Positions 17,725 to 26,114 of a stretch of 64,000 nucleotides of DNA are shown here, piece after piece. Source of the DNA: CAWVWD01 sp045106825 (lineage in GTDB: Bacteria; Bacteroidota; Bacteroidia; Chitinophagales; Saprospiraceae); contig JBGCFH010000071.1 of the NCBI GenBank assembly GCA_045106825.1, positions 4,356-68,355 on the forward strand, written 5' to 3'. A program made the position numbers and the translations under genes. How positions within the stretch are numbered: the stretch's first letter is position 1; each line of letters begins with the position of its first letter. The notes under the pieces are model-generated. The model saw only the letters and a list, made by a program, of their open reading frames with translations. It was not told where the DNA came from and searched no databases.

Positions 17725-18213
17725 TTAATCATTAATCACTAAACTAACGTTGTCTCCCATTTTGATTTCTCCACTTTTGATAATTCTTGCCGTAATTCCG
17801 CCATGACCTCGCATCGCATTATAACCGCCAGCACCTAAGTTTTCTTCCATTCGAGAACAAGGATGACATTGTCCAGTTGTTTCAAGAACAACAGAACCAA
17901 TCTTAAATTGTTGTTCTTTTAAGGCTAAAAGATTTAAGCCTTTTATGACGATATTTCGCCTTACCATTTCAGGGCGAACAGGAGTTTTCATAATTGCGGT
18001 TGTTGCTAACAGATGCTCAAATTGAATCAAGGTTACTTGTCGTTTTCCGTCTTTATTGTAGCGATCACCTTCTAATCCTGTTTCAAAATTTGCTTTTACT
18101 TTTTTAACAACATTCATGTCTGCACGTTTTTCGGGACGAACGCCAATCCAGACGACTTCTCCAGTTTGAGGCATTGTGTTCATAATCTTGCCCATTGGTG
18201 AGTTTTTATTCAT
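17725..18213 (-). CDS. MOSC domain-containing protein
   Basis: 162 residues from the ATG at 18213 (MNKNSPMGKIMNTMP). The frame opens earlier, but this ATG overlaps the stop of the TonB-like gene by 8 bases (ATGAATAA), a typical translational coupling site. Family features are EGDRYNKDGKRQVTLIQFEH, the conserved cysteine in TTGQCHPCSRME and GHGGITARIIKSGEIKMGD. MOSC domains carry sulfur or bind molybdenum cofactor, as in YiiM/YuaD. A small stand-alone MOSC protein, cytoplasmic. The conserved cysteine at position about 121 is likely catalytic; substrate unknown. A second cysteine two residues on (HPC) is also present. Confidence 0.88.
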   Translation of the reverse strand: MNKNSPMGKIMNTMPQTGEVVWIGVRPEKRADMNVVKKVKANFETGLEGDRYNKDGKRQVTLIQFEHLLATTAIMKTPVRPEMVRRNIVIKGLNLLALKEQQFKIGSVVLETTGQCHPCSRMEENLGAGGYNAMRGHGGITARIIKSGEIKMGDNVSLVIND

Positions 18214-19012
18214 CTTGTTCTGTTTTTGTAAAGGTATAAGTAATATAACCACATTCTCTATCAGGTGCATATACATTTAGAGAAAACTTATACTTTCGTA
18301 CATTTGCTAATACCAAACTTATGATATCAGCATCTTTAATATTTGTCTCCGCAGGTATAATTTTCGCTTCTGTAATATCACCTTCTTTATTAACACAAAA
18401 ATTGAGTTTAATATTTCCATTAACCTCTTTGGCTGTTTGTGGAGGATCAGGAATAAAACGCATACTATGATGGTTGATTCCTTCTACATTGCCTGGTAGT
18501 AATGGATTTGTTTTTTTAGGAATAATAATTCCGCCTGTTCCTTCTTCTGAATCGAGTATCGCAACACCATTTAAAGTATCAGATTTAGTTGTGTTGTTGG
18601 CATATATCATTGTTTTTTGGGATAAAAACTGAGAAAGTATTATTGTATAATATCGTTGTGTAGAAAGCGGAAGAGATTGCAAAAGATAATCATATTGTTG
18701 CCAAATATCATTGGCTGAATTTTCAGTTGGAATACAAATATCTTTATTAAATGTTCCATCTTTGATACGTACCAAATAACCTGCTAAATCTCCGGATACT
18801 CGAAAAAGTCCCATAATATCTGCGTGAAAAGAAGTAGAAAAGTTATAATCTTTGAGCCGTGTCATTGTATAACCTTGCTTCATGTCCAAACCATAATCAA
18901 TTGTAAAGCGATAGCCTTTGGTGATAAAGTTGTATTCTTCTTGTGTCGTTTGTCCATAAGTTAGTTGACAACAGAATATTGTTATCATGATGAAACCAAC
19001 ACATTTTTTCAT
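18206..19012 (-). CDS. Secreted protein with TonB-like C-terminal domain
   Basis: About 268 residues from the ATG at 19012 (MKKCVGFIMITIFCCQLTYG), a good signal peptide ending in YGQ; another ATG lies at 19027. The last ~90 residues (INHHSMRFIP, GNIKLNFCVNKEGDITEAKI, ADIISLVLANVRKYKF) match the TonB C-terminal fold, which lets such proteins contact partners in the periplasm or outer membrane. There is no N-terminal transmembrane anchor of classical TonB. The middle region (~40-170) is not recognised. It is the first gene of the overlapping operon with the MOSC and pterin dehydratase genes; a functional link among them is not evident. Confidence 0.72.
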   Translation of the reverse strand: MKKCVGFIMITIFCCQLTYGQTTQEEYNFITKGYRFTIDYGLDMKQGYTMTRLKDYNFSTSFHADIMGLFRVSGDLAGYLVRIKDGTFNKDICIPTENSANDIWQQYDYLLQSLPLSTQRYYTIILSQFLSQKTMIYANNTTKSDTLNGVAILDSEEGTGGIIIPKKTNPLLPGNVEGINHHSMRFIPDPPQTAKEVNGNIKLNFCVNKEGDITEAKIIPAETNIKDADIISLVLANVRKYKFSLNVYAPDRECGYITYTFTKTEQDE

Positions 19013-19333
19013 TTTTACATATTTCATTTAAGTAGATTCTTTATTTTTTCTTTTATGAAGAGGCAGTATTTATATAAGCAAAAAAAACAATTTATACAAT
19101 TTATAGATTTTTTTTTGTTTAAGGAACAGGCAATTAATTATGGTTCTTTGATTTTTTTTGTGGAAACGCTCAAAATTCAAAATAATAAAAATTTTTCGAT
19201 GATAGTCTTTAGTATCAGGTATTTGATTGAAAATCAACGGAGTACCAAATATTATTGTAACCGATTTTATTGTTTACAATTTTCATCGAAAACCACAATT
19301 TTTTTCAGAGAACCTTAATTATTATCTATTCCT

Positions 19334-19363
19334 TAACGTGGCGAAGCCACTACCATAGTTACG
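19334..19363 (+). repeat. Dispersed repeat module B, copy 2
   Basis: Matches 10952-10981 at 29 of 30 positions; begins TAACGTGGCGAAGCCACTAC. Includes the hairpin GTGGC-GAA-GCCAC. Confidence 0.7.
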
Positions 19364-19392
19364 TGTTTCGAGTTTGACAGTCAGCCCCGAAA

Positions 19393-19411
19393 CAACAAAT
19401 TTCAGAACTTA
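19393..19411 (-). repeat. Deleted derivative of repeat module C
   Basis: The plus strand reads ACAAATTTCAGAACTTAG. In the full copy at 57961-58020 the same words begin (ACAAATTTCA) and end (ATTTCAGAACTTAG) the module and are separated by about 43 bases. The short form is what deletion between the two ATTTCA words would leave. Confidence 0.55.
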
Positions 19412-19427
19412 GAAATTAATTATAAAA

Positions 19428-19470
19428 ATAACAAAAGGCATTCCTTACATGAAGAAATGCCTTTTGTTAT
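19428..19470 (-). terminator. Terminator of the secreted-protein gene at 19486
   Basis: 15-bp stem ATAACAAAAGGCATT / AATGCCTTTTGTTAT with a 13-nt loop, directly downstream on the minus strand, with an AT-rich tail. Confidence 0.75.
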
Positions 19471-19485
19471 AAAAATAGACTCTAA

Positions 19486-20283
19486 TTAATTTTGAAATAT
19501 TACACTATCTTTAATAAGATACCAATATGTTTCCACATAACTTTCAGTCAATGCATCTTTAATTGCAATCTCCGTATTTGTATCAAAACTCGAAATAAAG
19601 GGAATCGTACTTTCTAAAGTTTTGACATGATTAATATATTTAGTCTGTGTCTTTGAAGTTTTGAAACTATCATCTCTGATTTTCATTATTTCAAAACCAA
19701 TAACAGCATATGACTGAATCGTTGTATTCATTGACTTCAACCATTTTTCTAAATGTTCCGTGTCATTATTTTTAACAAAAATAAGCATTTGCTTACAAAG
19801 TTCATTCGTTTCGTTTATTTCTAATGTATAATCCATTAATGGCAACATCAACTTATCTGTCAAATCAATCGTTGTATTATAAAATTGCTCATGAGATTCG
19901 ACAAAGCCTTCAAAATCAACATGAATTTGAGTGAATTTTTGATTTTCTTCTGCTTTTATACCTAATAGTTCGACAGAAGAAAAGAGAATCTTATCTCTTG
20001 CATCTGTCATAAAAGCAAAATTGAACCAATGCGTCTTAAAGCTTACTTTATTGTAAGGCATTTTTTTTCTGAATTTAAACTCCTCGACATCTTTAATTTT
20101 ACGAGTTGTTTTATATTCCTCGCCATTTAATCCTAATAAATCCAGAAATTGAGGTAAGGTCATACTTCGTCTTCCTTCCTCAAGAACTTTCTCTATTTCG
20201 GGCATAACATCAGGTTGTGCCAAAACAGGTTGTGCTATCATAGCACACAATAATAGTGTTGTGAAAAATGTAAAAACTTTCAT
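19486..20283 (-). CDS. Secreted hypothetical protein, 265 aa
   Basis: The reading frame is open to 20451, but the first 56 residues of that longer frame come from the MITE-like element at 20327-20495 and from AT-rich DNA. I therefore take the ATG at 20283, which starts MKVFTFFTTLLLCAMIAQPV and gives a clean signal peptide ending in LAQ. The mature ~245 residues are mostly helical and charged, with no cysteine cluster or recognised domain (VLEEGRRSMTLPQFLDLLGL near the start). Periplasmic or surface location inferred. Monocistronic, with the terminator at 19428-19470. Its upstream region is occupied by the repeat element, which might influence its expression. Confidence 0.75.
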   Translation of the reverse strand: MKVFTFFTTLLLCAMIAQPVLAQPDVMPEIEKVLEEGRRSMTLPQFLDLLGLNGEEYKTTRKIKDVEEFKFRKKMPYNKVSFKTHWFNFAFMTDARDKILFSSVELLGIKAEENQKFTQIHVDFEGFVESHEQFYNTTIDLTDKLMLPLMDYTLEINETNELCKQMLIFVKNNDTEHLEKWLKSMNTTIQSYAVIGFEIMKIRDDSFKTSKTQTKYINHVKTLESTIPFISSFDTNTEIAIKDALTESYVETYWYLIKDSVIFQN

Positions 20284-20326
20284 AGGTTGCTTCAACTGTA
20301 ATTTTATACGTGTAGTAATTATAATT

Positions 20327-20495
20327 AGTATTGAGATAAAAATAACTATACATTCTTGACTTGCCTTTTTTATCAATAATTTCGTTGATCCCGAGAACTC
20401 GGGACGTCGAAGCAAAGGCTTCGACTGCGTTTTTCGCCTTATTCTTGACAAAAATCCTGCGTTAAAGAACGTACATTTATTTATATTTCAATACT
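20327..20495 (-). mobile_element. 169-bp MITE-like element with terminal inverted repeats, copy 2
   Basis: Inverted copy of 9004-9174, with three substitutions and a 2-base length difference. Ends are AGTATTGA inward on both sides. The two central hairpins are intact, the second with a TT instead of TC loop. It sits 44 bases upstream of the ATG at 20283, within the region where a promoter would be expected. TAGTAATT occurs on both sides (20313-20320 and 20495-20502) but not flush with the element on the left, so a target duplication remains unproven. Confidence 0.75.
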
Positions 20496-20904
20496 TAGTA
20501 ATTTTATACGAAAGGCACTTTAGTTAAAGTTACGATAATATTGAATTTATTATTATTTGAAATAAATCAATATGTGATAATAACGGTGCTAAAATGTTTT
20601 TTTTGACTTTATTCTGATTATTTAATACGAAAATACTTTGTGAAATGTCACATTCAGTAACTCATATGTATTGTTAACTAAAAATAATGATATTTTGTTT
20701 TGAGGTAAAATAACAATTATTAATTAAAATTCATCATATATAATATATAGTTTATTTTTCTGAACTCATGATGTGAAAATGTTATTAATTTTGTTGAAAA
20801 AGATATATAAAGTTTTATATTTGGATGTGTAAAGTCAATGCAATATATAATTGTACTTATTGAATGAATGAATATTATTTGTTAACTAATAAAAATTCAG
20901 GCTT
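20496..20904. other. AT-rich intergenic region, no gene seen
   Basis: 409 bases between divergent genes. Extremely AT-rich; no ORF or clear promoter motif found. Confidence 0.5.
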
Positions 20905-21321
20905 ATGAAAGAATTACCATCAAATGTTCTTGAAGAAATCAATCAGTTAATAGCTCAAGAAGAAAATTGGTTAAATCAATTAAAAAAAAGCGAAGATGAA
21001 TTAGAAAATCTTCAAGAAGTATTAGATGTTTACTCCAAACATTCTAATTTAAGTGAGCAAAAATCAGTTAGCCATTATCAAAATCTATTCAATCATTATC
21101 GTATAGAATTAATAAGAGATATGAAACATCATGTTCGTATTAATTTACAAGATTTACGTGCTTTAGTTACTCGTCAACCAGAACGCTACTATCACAGTTA
21201 TTTGAATAATCTACAAGATCACAGTCAACATGTCAACAAATTTTTTAAGTATTTTGATAAAATGAAACAGGAATTTCGTGAAGCGATTAGTTACGAGAGA
21301 CTTCGTGCAACAGCATCGTAA
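20905..21321 (+). CDS. Hypothetical coiled-coil protein, 138 aa
   Basis: Start MKELPSNVLEEINQLIAQEE. The protein is almost entirely helical with heptad-like spacing (about 10-65 and 95-135), many Gln, Glu and Lys and two conserved-looking histidine/aromatic patches (MKHHVRINL, RYYHSYLNNLQDHSQHV). No signal peptide, membrane segment or cysteine. It stands alone; a three-copy 11-base tandem repeat and a strong terminator follow. Function unknown; a cytoplasmic structural or regulatory protein is possible. Confidence 0.72.
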   Translation: MKELPSNVLEEINQLIAQEENWLNQLKKSEDELENLQEVLDVYSKHSNLSEQKSVSHYQNLFNHYRIELIRDMKHHVRINLQDLRALVTRQPERYYHSYLNNLQDHSQHVNKFFKYFDKMKQEFREAISYERLRATAS

Positions 21322-21347
21322 ATTATTTGATTAGAGTGCAAACAATT

Positions 21348-21380
21348 ATCTTCTGAATATCTTCTGAATATCTTCTGAAA
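21348..21380 (+). repeat. Three tandem copies of an 11-bp unit
   Basis: ATCTTCTGAAT repeated three times with one change in the last copy, directly after the stop codon of the coiled-coil gene. Confidence 0.8.
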
Positions 21381-21411
21381 TGTATTTTTTTGAGAATATT
21401 TGGAACATTTT

Positions 21412-21455
21412 AAAAAAAGTCAAGACGTTAATATCATAATGTCTTGACTTTTTTT
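21412..21455 (+). terminator. Terminator after the coiled-coil protein gene
   Basis: Perfect 15-bp stem AAAAAAAGTCAAGAC / GTCTTGACTTTTTTT with a 14-nt loop. Confidence 0.85.
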
Positions 21456-21607
21456 AGGCAGATTTATAGAGTATTTCAAAAATTATCGTTTTAGCTATCG
21501 TAACAATTTTAAGTAAAAACGGAAATGCAGCCGCTAATGGCAAAAACTGCAAAATAAACTCTTATTTAACTTTTTCTTCTACAAACTATTGTTTAGACAA
21601 GCTCTTA

Positions 21608-22411
21608 CTACAAAAGGGTGTATTCATCATCATTTTCATCATTATCCTTATATGGGTTTTTTGATTCGTCAGGTATAAAGTCAAATTCATTACTTACAAT
21701 TGTATCATCAGTTATTTGTTCGTCTGTATTGAAAGGAGACATTTGCTGATGTATTTTAATCATTCTGCGACTCAATACAATTCCAATAACTAATGTCACC
21801 ATAGTTAAACCTGCTAAAGCTGGAAAATTTTTCTGAAAAATAAAGAAATCATAAGCACCATGTAAAGCGATTGCACCGATTAAACCTTGTAATAATAATG
21901 GTACTTTATTCGTGTCCGAAAACTTAGCTAAACCCACATAATATCCCATTATTACAGCGAAAGCTGCATGAGCAGGAACAGCCGTAAATGCTCGCATAAT
22001 AGTTGTTTGAATTCCATAATTTGTAGCATAAAGAATATTTTCTAAAGTCGCAAAACCCATTCCTATCATCACAGCGTACACAATACCATCAAGCGGCTCA
22101 TCAAACTCATTTTTATTATAAATATAACCTCTTAGAAAAACATACTTTACCAACTCTTCACTACCTGCAACGACAACAAAAGCAAAAATAGCGGTGGTCA
22201 AAATATCTGGCGAAACATCATAACCCAGACTCATTCCCCAGCGTTCTAACCAAATCGCTGGTAAGGTACTTAATGCACCAAAAAGAAAACACCAAATCAA
22301 GTATTTATGTGGTTCTTTATCATGTATATCTTTATAATAAATATAAACAGCAATTAATAAACCTGGTAAAGTCGCTAATATTAAATTTAGTACATCTATT
22401 GTTGTAGTCAT
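21608..22411 (-). CDS. PrsW family intramembrane metalloprotease
   Basis: 267 residues with about seven membrane segments. PrsW/CAAX-type active-site features: EE in VAGSEELVKYV (residues 85-86), H148 in VPAHAAFAVIMGYYVG, and H184/D188 in ALHGAYDFF. PrsW of Bacillus cleaves an anti-sigma factor in the membrane; the substrate here is unknown and no anti-sigma gene is nearby. The C-terminal ~45 residues are acidic and cytoplasmic (NPYKDNDENDDEYTLL). Typical length for the family. Monocistronic, divergent from folD. Confidence 0.9.
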   Translation of the reverse strand: MTTTIDVLNLILATLPGLLIAVYIYYKDIHDKEPHKYLIWCFLFGALSTLPAIWLERWGMSLGYDVSPDILTTAIFAFVVVAGSEELVKYVFLRGYIYNKNEFDEPLDGIVYAVMIGMGFATLENILYATNYGIQTTIMRAFTAVPAHAAFAVIMGYYVGLAKFSDTNKVPLLLQGLIGAIALHGAYDFFIFQKNFPALAGLTMVTLVIGIVLSRRMIKIHQQMSPFNTDEQITDDTIVSNEFDFIPDESKNPYKDNDENDDEYTLL

Positions 22412-22532
22412 AAGGTTAATTTTTAATATTGTTAATCAAAGATAAACAAATCTGATTATCAAAACTTAATTATCGTTTGTATGATTATCATAATTCTAAG
22501 CGTAATATCACACTTACCTTTTATAGTTTTTG

Positions 22533-22540
22533 TAAATTTG
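22533..22540 (+). promoter_or_regulatory. Candidate -7 element of folD
   Basis: TAAATTTG matches TAnnTTTG, 88 bases before the folD ATG. No clear TTTG 20 bases upstream. Confidence 0.45.
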
Positions 22541-22628
22541 CAACCTAATTATTTTGAAACAAGACGATTTTAGATATTTGATAATACTCAATGACATCAT
22601 CTAATATCTAACATTTAATTCTAAATAA

Positions 22629-23507
22629 ATGCAAATAATTGATGGTAAGGCACTTGCAAAAACTATAAAAGCAGAGTTAGCCACAGAAGTAGAAAAATTG
22701 AAAGCAAACGGTGGAAAAATTCCTCATTTAGCAGCAGTTTTAGTAGGTGATAATCCAGCAAGTCAAGTTTATGTAAGAAATAAAGTCCGTTCTTGCGAAA
22801 AAATTGGATTTAAATCTACTTTAGTTCGCAAGGGTGTTGACACAACAGAAGCAGAACTACTGGAAATAATTAACCAATTGAATAACGATACTGATATTGA
22901 CGGCTTTATCGTTCAATTACCATTACCAAATCATATAGACGAAACAAAAGTCACTTTGGCAATTGATCCAAAAAAAGATGTTGACGGTTTTCATCCAATG
23001 AATTTTGGTAGAATGTCGCAAGGATTACCATGTTATATTCCTGCGACACCTTACGGAATTTTGGTAATGTTAGAGCGTTATGGTATTGAGACTTCCGGTA
23101 AAAACTGTGTCGTTGTCGGTCGTAGTAATATCGTCGGAACACCAATGAGTATTTTGATGTCTCGAAAGTCAAAAGTAGGAAACTGTACCGTAACACTAAC
23201 ACATAGTAGAACAAAAGACTTAAAAGCAGAAACACTTCGTGCAGACATTATTATTGCAGCGATTGGGATTCCAAACTTCATTACTTCTGATATGGTCAAA
23301 GAAGGTGTTGTAATTATTGATGTTGGAATTAATCGTGTTGATGATGCTACAAGAAAACGTGGTTATCGCTTAGTTGGTGATGTGGATTTTGATGGCGTTG
23401 CACCAAAGTCAAGTTTTATCACTCCAGTTCCTGGAGGTGTTGGACAAATGACCGTCACAGCGTTATTAATGAATACAATGAAGTCTGCTAAAGGTGAAAT
23501 TTATTAG
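22629..23507 (+). CDS. folD: Bifunctional methylenetetrahydrofolate dehydrogenase/cyclohydrolase FolD
   Basis: 292 residues, full length. The catalytic pair Y48 and K52 lies in QVYVRNKVRSCEKIG; other signatures are DGFIVQLPLP, KDVDGFHPMN, CVVVGRSNIVGTPM and the C-terminal TPVPGGVGQMTVTALL. It interconverts methylene-, methenyl- and formyl-tetrahydrofolate in the cytoplasm with NADP(H), feeding purine and formyl-Met synthesis. Single gene between a divergent prsW and a perfect-hairpin terminator. No anomalies in active-site residues. Confidence 0.97.
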   Translation: MQIIDGKALAKTIKAELATEVEKLKANGGKIPHLAAVLVGDNPASQVYVRNKVRSCEKIGFKSTLVRKGVDTTEAELLEIINQLNNDTDIDGFIVQLPLPNHIDETKVTLAIDPKKDVDGFHPMNFGRMSQGLPCYIPATPYGILVMLERYGIETSGKNCVVVGRSNIVGTPMSILMSRKSKVGNCTVTLTHSRTKDLKAETLRADIIIAAIGIPNFITSDMVKEGVVIIDVGINRVDDATRKRGYRLVGDVDFDGVAPKSSFITPVPGGVGQMTVTALLMNTMKSAKGEIY

Positions 23508-23540
23508 GAAATTAGTATTCGGATGTATTTATCTATAAAG

Positions 23541-23573
23541 ACCCGACAGTTTTTTTTAAAAAAACTGTCGGGT
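23541..23573. terminator. Terminator after folD
   Basis: Stem ACCCGACAGTTTTTT / AAAAAACTGTCGGGT, nearly perfect, 34 bases after the stop codon. The T-run lies inside the stem, as in some AT-rich genomes. Confidence 0.75.
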
Positions 23574-24012
23574 TTGATAATCAATAAGTTACGATGTTTT
23601 TATTGTTTTTAATATCAAAATATTTGGATAAATATTGTTAATTAAGTTCGCTTAAATATTTGATTTACAATTATTTATAAATCCTGTAAAACCTGTCGAA
23701 GTACTTAGTTTATGAAATTTATTTATGATGAAAAATGCTATGTAAATTCGTCAATTTCGAGTTTTTGAGGTAGTAATTTAACAACCAAATCGTTAGGTGA
23801 ATCTAAGACTTTACAAGTATTCCTTTTGCAAAGTTATTATTCATAATGACAACTTTAATCAAGCCAAACGTCACCTTCCATACATTTATACAAGAAGAAT
23901 AATTGTTATATTGGGCAATTATTTAAAAACCAAAGCATTTTGTTAGTGATTCGAGATTAGGTGTTAGTTTTTTTGCTAATGACTAATCACCAATCAACAA
24001 TCAGAAAAGTAA
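23574..24012. other. Noncoding region ending in a degenerate inverted repeat
   Basis: No gene seen. From about 23945 to 24008 the sequence is a stuttering palindrome of TTAGTGATT / AATCACTAA-like words directly before the DinB-like gene, similar in style to 5125-5199. Confidence 0.5.
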
Positions 24013-24525
24013 ATGGATCCGAGAGAAGGAACACAAGTTATTTCTGAACAAGTACAAAACTTATTGGACTTGATGAATAACGAAGATTATAGCCAACCGC
24101 TGAATACTTTCAATGGTTCGTCAATTGGACAACATATCAGACATATTGTGGATTTTTATTTGTGTTTAATTAATGGACTGGAAGCAGCTAATATTAATTA
24201 TGATAAACGAAAACGAAATCCAAATATTGAAAAAGATTGCCTTATGGCAAAAGGTATGATGGCAATGATAGGAAAGAGAATACAAACGATAGACATCGAA
24301 AAATCTGTTATGGTTTGTTCTTCGTTTGTCGCAAATGAAAATGTTGAGTTAAAACTAATTCCATCCTCCATCGGACGAGAGTTGATGTATGCCTACGATC
24401 ATGCGATTCATCATTTAGCGATTATTAAGATTGGTATGAAAATCCATTTTCCCGAAATTTCAATTAGTAAAGATTTGGGTGTTGCACCTTCTACTTTAAA
24501 ATACAGACAACAATGTGTACAGTAA
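24013..24525 (+). CDS. DinB-like protein
   Basis: 170 residues, helical. The motif SSIGQHIRHIVDFYLCLINGL with its His/Asp ligands and the later YAYDHAIHHLAIIKIGM fit the DinB/YfiT-like four-helix bundle, which binds a divalent metal; many members are bacillithiol- or mycothiol-linked transferases, others unknown. The sequence INYDKRKRNPNIE is common in the Bacteroidota branch. No signal peptide. It overlaps the following NRDE gene by 13 bases, so the two are translationally coupled; the pair is inferred to act together or to share regulation. Confidence 0.82.
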   Translation: MDPREGTQVISEQVQNLLDLMNNEDYSQPLNTFNGSSIGQHIRHIVDFYLCLINGLEAANINYDKRKRNPNIEKDCLMAKGMMAMIGKRIQTIDIEKSVMVCSSFVANENVELKLIPSSIGRELMYAYDHAIHHLAIIKIGMKIHFPEISISKDLGVAPSTLKYRQQCVQ

Positions 24526-25265
24526 CTTACTTACCTCAACCTAATGATAATTTTATATTAACTTCAAGTCGAGATATTTCTATCCAAAGACTTCCAGCCA
24601 CATTTCCTAAAACAGTTGATACCTCAAATGGGAAAATTATCTTTCCTAAAGATGGACAAGCTGGCGGTACATGGATAGGAACAAGCGAAATAGGAAGAAC
24701 TGTTGTTTTATTAAATGGTGGATTTGAGAATCACATTTTTTCACCATCTTATACTCGTAGTCGAGGTACAATTGTTCGAGAATTATTGGAAACCAAAAAT
24801 GCTTGGTCGTATTTGCAAAATAGCGTTTTGACGAATATAGAACCCTTTACATTATTAATTATTGATACTACGAGTGAACTTGCACTGTGGGAATTTGTCT
24901 GGGATGGTGAACGAAAATACTTCAAGCAATTAAATAAATATCAACCGCTAATTTACTCTTCTTCAACACTTTATGATGATACTATGAAAATGAAAAGGAA
25001 TCAATGGTTCGAAGATTGGTTATTACAAAATCCATATTATAAATCAACTGATATTTTAAATTTTCATGAAACAGCAGGAGAAGGCAATCATAACGAATCT
25101 ATATTTTTAAAGCGAGATAATATACAAACCGCAAGTATTACATCAATTCAAAAACAAGATAATTTAGCAACTATTTTTTATTATGATACAATAATGGACA
25201 GATTTCATTATAGTTATTTTGAGTATGAAACTCAAGATGAAGTTGCTTTGAATATAGCACTGTAA
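24513..25265 (+). CDS. NRDE/TANGO2 family protein
   Basis: 250 residues starting MCTVTYLP, with Cys2 as the likely N-terminal nucleophile after Met removal. The family motif usually NRDE is TSSRDIS here (position ~17-22), and GGTWIGTSEIGRTVVLLNGG is the second conserved block. The fold is Ntn-hydrolase-like; TANGO2 relatives are linked to heme or lipid handling in eukaryotes, but bacterial function is unclear. Cytoplasmic. Its start lies inside the DinB-like gene, 13 bases before that gene's end. A hairpin follows at 25274. Confidence 0.85.
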   Translation: MCTVTYLPQPNDNFILTSSRDISIQRLPATFPKTVDTSNGKIIFPKDGQAGGTWIGTSEIGRTVVLLNGGFENHIFSPSYTRSRGTIVRELLETKNAWSYLQNSVLTNIEPFTLLIIDTTSELALWEFVWDGERKYFKQLNKYQPLIYSSSTLYDDTMKMKRNQWFEDWLLQNPYYKSTDILNFHETAGEGNHNESIFLKRDNIQTASITSIQKQDNLATIFYYDTIMDRFHYSYFEYETQDEVALNIAL

Positions 25266-25273
25266 ATCAATAA

Positions 25274-25312
25274 TTTAAGTATCGAATATTTCAAAAATAT
25301 CCGATACTTAAA
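25274..25312 (+). terminator. Hairpin after the NRDE gene
   Basis: 17-bp stem TTTAAGTATCGAATATT / AATATCCGATACTTAAA with one mismatch, nine bases after the stop. The T-run is missing, so termination is uncertain. Confidence 0.5.
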
Positions 25313-25450
25313 CCTGTCAATTTCAAACCCTGAAAGGAATAAAATCAAGGAAAATGATTTTTATAAATCAAAATGAGTAAAATTGAATGATTTTTGAGGT
25401 TATCAGTAAATTGAGATGCTATTTTGCAAATCCTAAAAGTTTATCCTAAA

Positions 25451-26029
25451 ATGAAACAATTATTTTTATTTCTATTATTAATAAGTTGTTGCGGCTTTTC
25501 TAATATTTGTAAAGGTCAAATAGATACTTTAGTTATTAATAAAGTTGGTGTGGAAATATTTGAAGCATTTAAAAAGGAATCAACGGAGCATTATCAACAA
25601 ACCTTGATGGCAAAGTCAGATTACAGAAATATAATCCGAAAAACAAAATGGGATTTGTTTCCTAAAAATAAGTTTAAGGAAGGTTATAATTTTTTAATCA
25701 AAAAGGAAGAGCGTCAGTTTAACTTAGTTGTTCAAAATGGAGCATATCAAGAGATCAACTGGTCAAATATTGAATTTGAAAAATTCATATTTCATTCAGA
25801 AGAAACACAACTAATTAATCAAACACAGCCCGAACCTGCTGGTTTTATGGTTAATTGTCATTTAGTATTCAAGATAGATACGGAGTATTATACGATAGTT
25901 GGAATCGAATTATTGAAATGCGGAAAAGACTATAAGGTTTTTCATTCACCAGAAGGTGTTTATCCTATACGATTAGAAAAATATGTTGCAGCCGATTCTA
26001 TTAACTTAGATAAAAATGGTAGAGATTAA
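25451..26029 (+). CDS. Secreted hypothetical protein, 192 aa
   Basis: I use the ATG at 25451 because it begins MKQLFLFLLLISCCGFSNIC, a short signal-like segment; the frame opens 27 bases earlier. The cysteines in LISCCGFSNIC allow a lipoprotein reading, with lipobox LISC. The mature part is beta-rich and charged (KFIFHSEETQLINQ, FMVNCHLVFKIDTEYYTIVG), no recognised domain. It precedes the glycosyltransferase gene by 85 bases on the same strand but no functional link is visible. Confidence 0.65.
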   Translation: MKQLFLFLLLISCCGFSNICKGQIDTLVINKVGVEIFEAFKKESTEHYQQTLMAKSDYRNIIRKTKWDLFPKNKFKEGYNFLIKKEERQFNLVVQNGAYQEINWSNIEFEKFIFHSEETQLINQTQPEPAGFMVNCHLVFKIDTEYYTIVGIELLKCGKDYKVFHSPEGVYPIRLEKYVAADSINLDKNGRD

Positions 26030-26114
26030 TTTTTCAATCGGTATAAAAAAACTATTTTAGCTTCACCAATAACTTTTTAAGAAATTATCAACAACATTAC
26101 GATACCTTTTTTAC

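Larger units (their letters stand above)
19013..19485. other. Noncoding region with repeat modules and a terminator
   Basis: No gene supported. A plus-strand ORF (18965-19318) is rich in Phe/Tyr/Lys from AT-bias and overlaps a real gene start. It contains repeat module B (19334-19363), a deleted piece of module C (19393-19411) and the terminator 19428-19470. Confidence 0.55.

Noticed and set aside
18965..19318. 117-aa plus-strand ORF
   Set aside because: Overlaps the start of the TonB-like gene; Phe/Lys/Asn-rich, as expected from AT-rich noncoding DNA.
20284..20451. N-terminal extension of the secreted protein at 19486 (56 aa)
   Set aside because: It is encoded by the repeat element; the ATG at 20283 starts a clear signal peptide.
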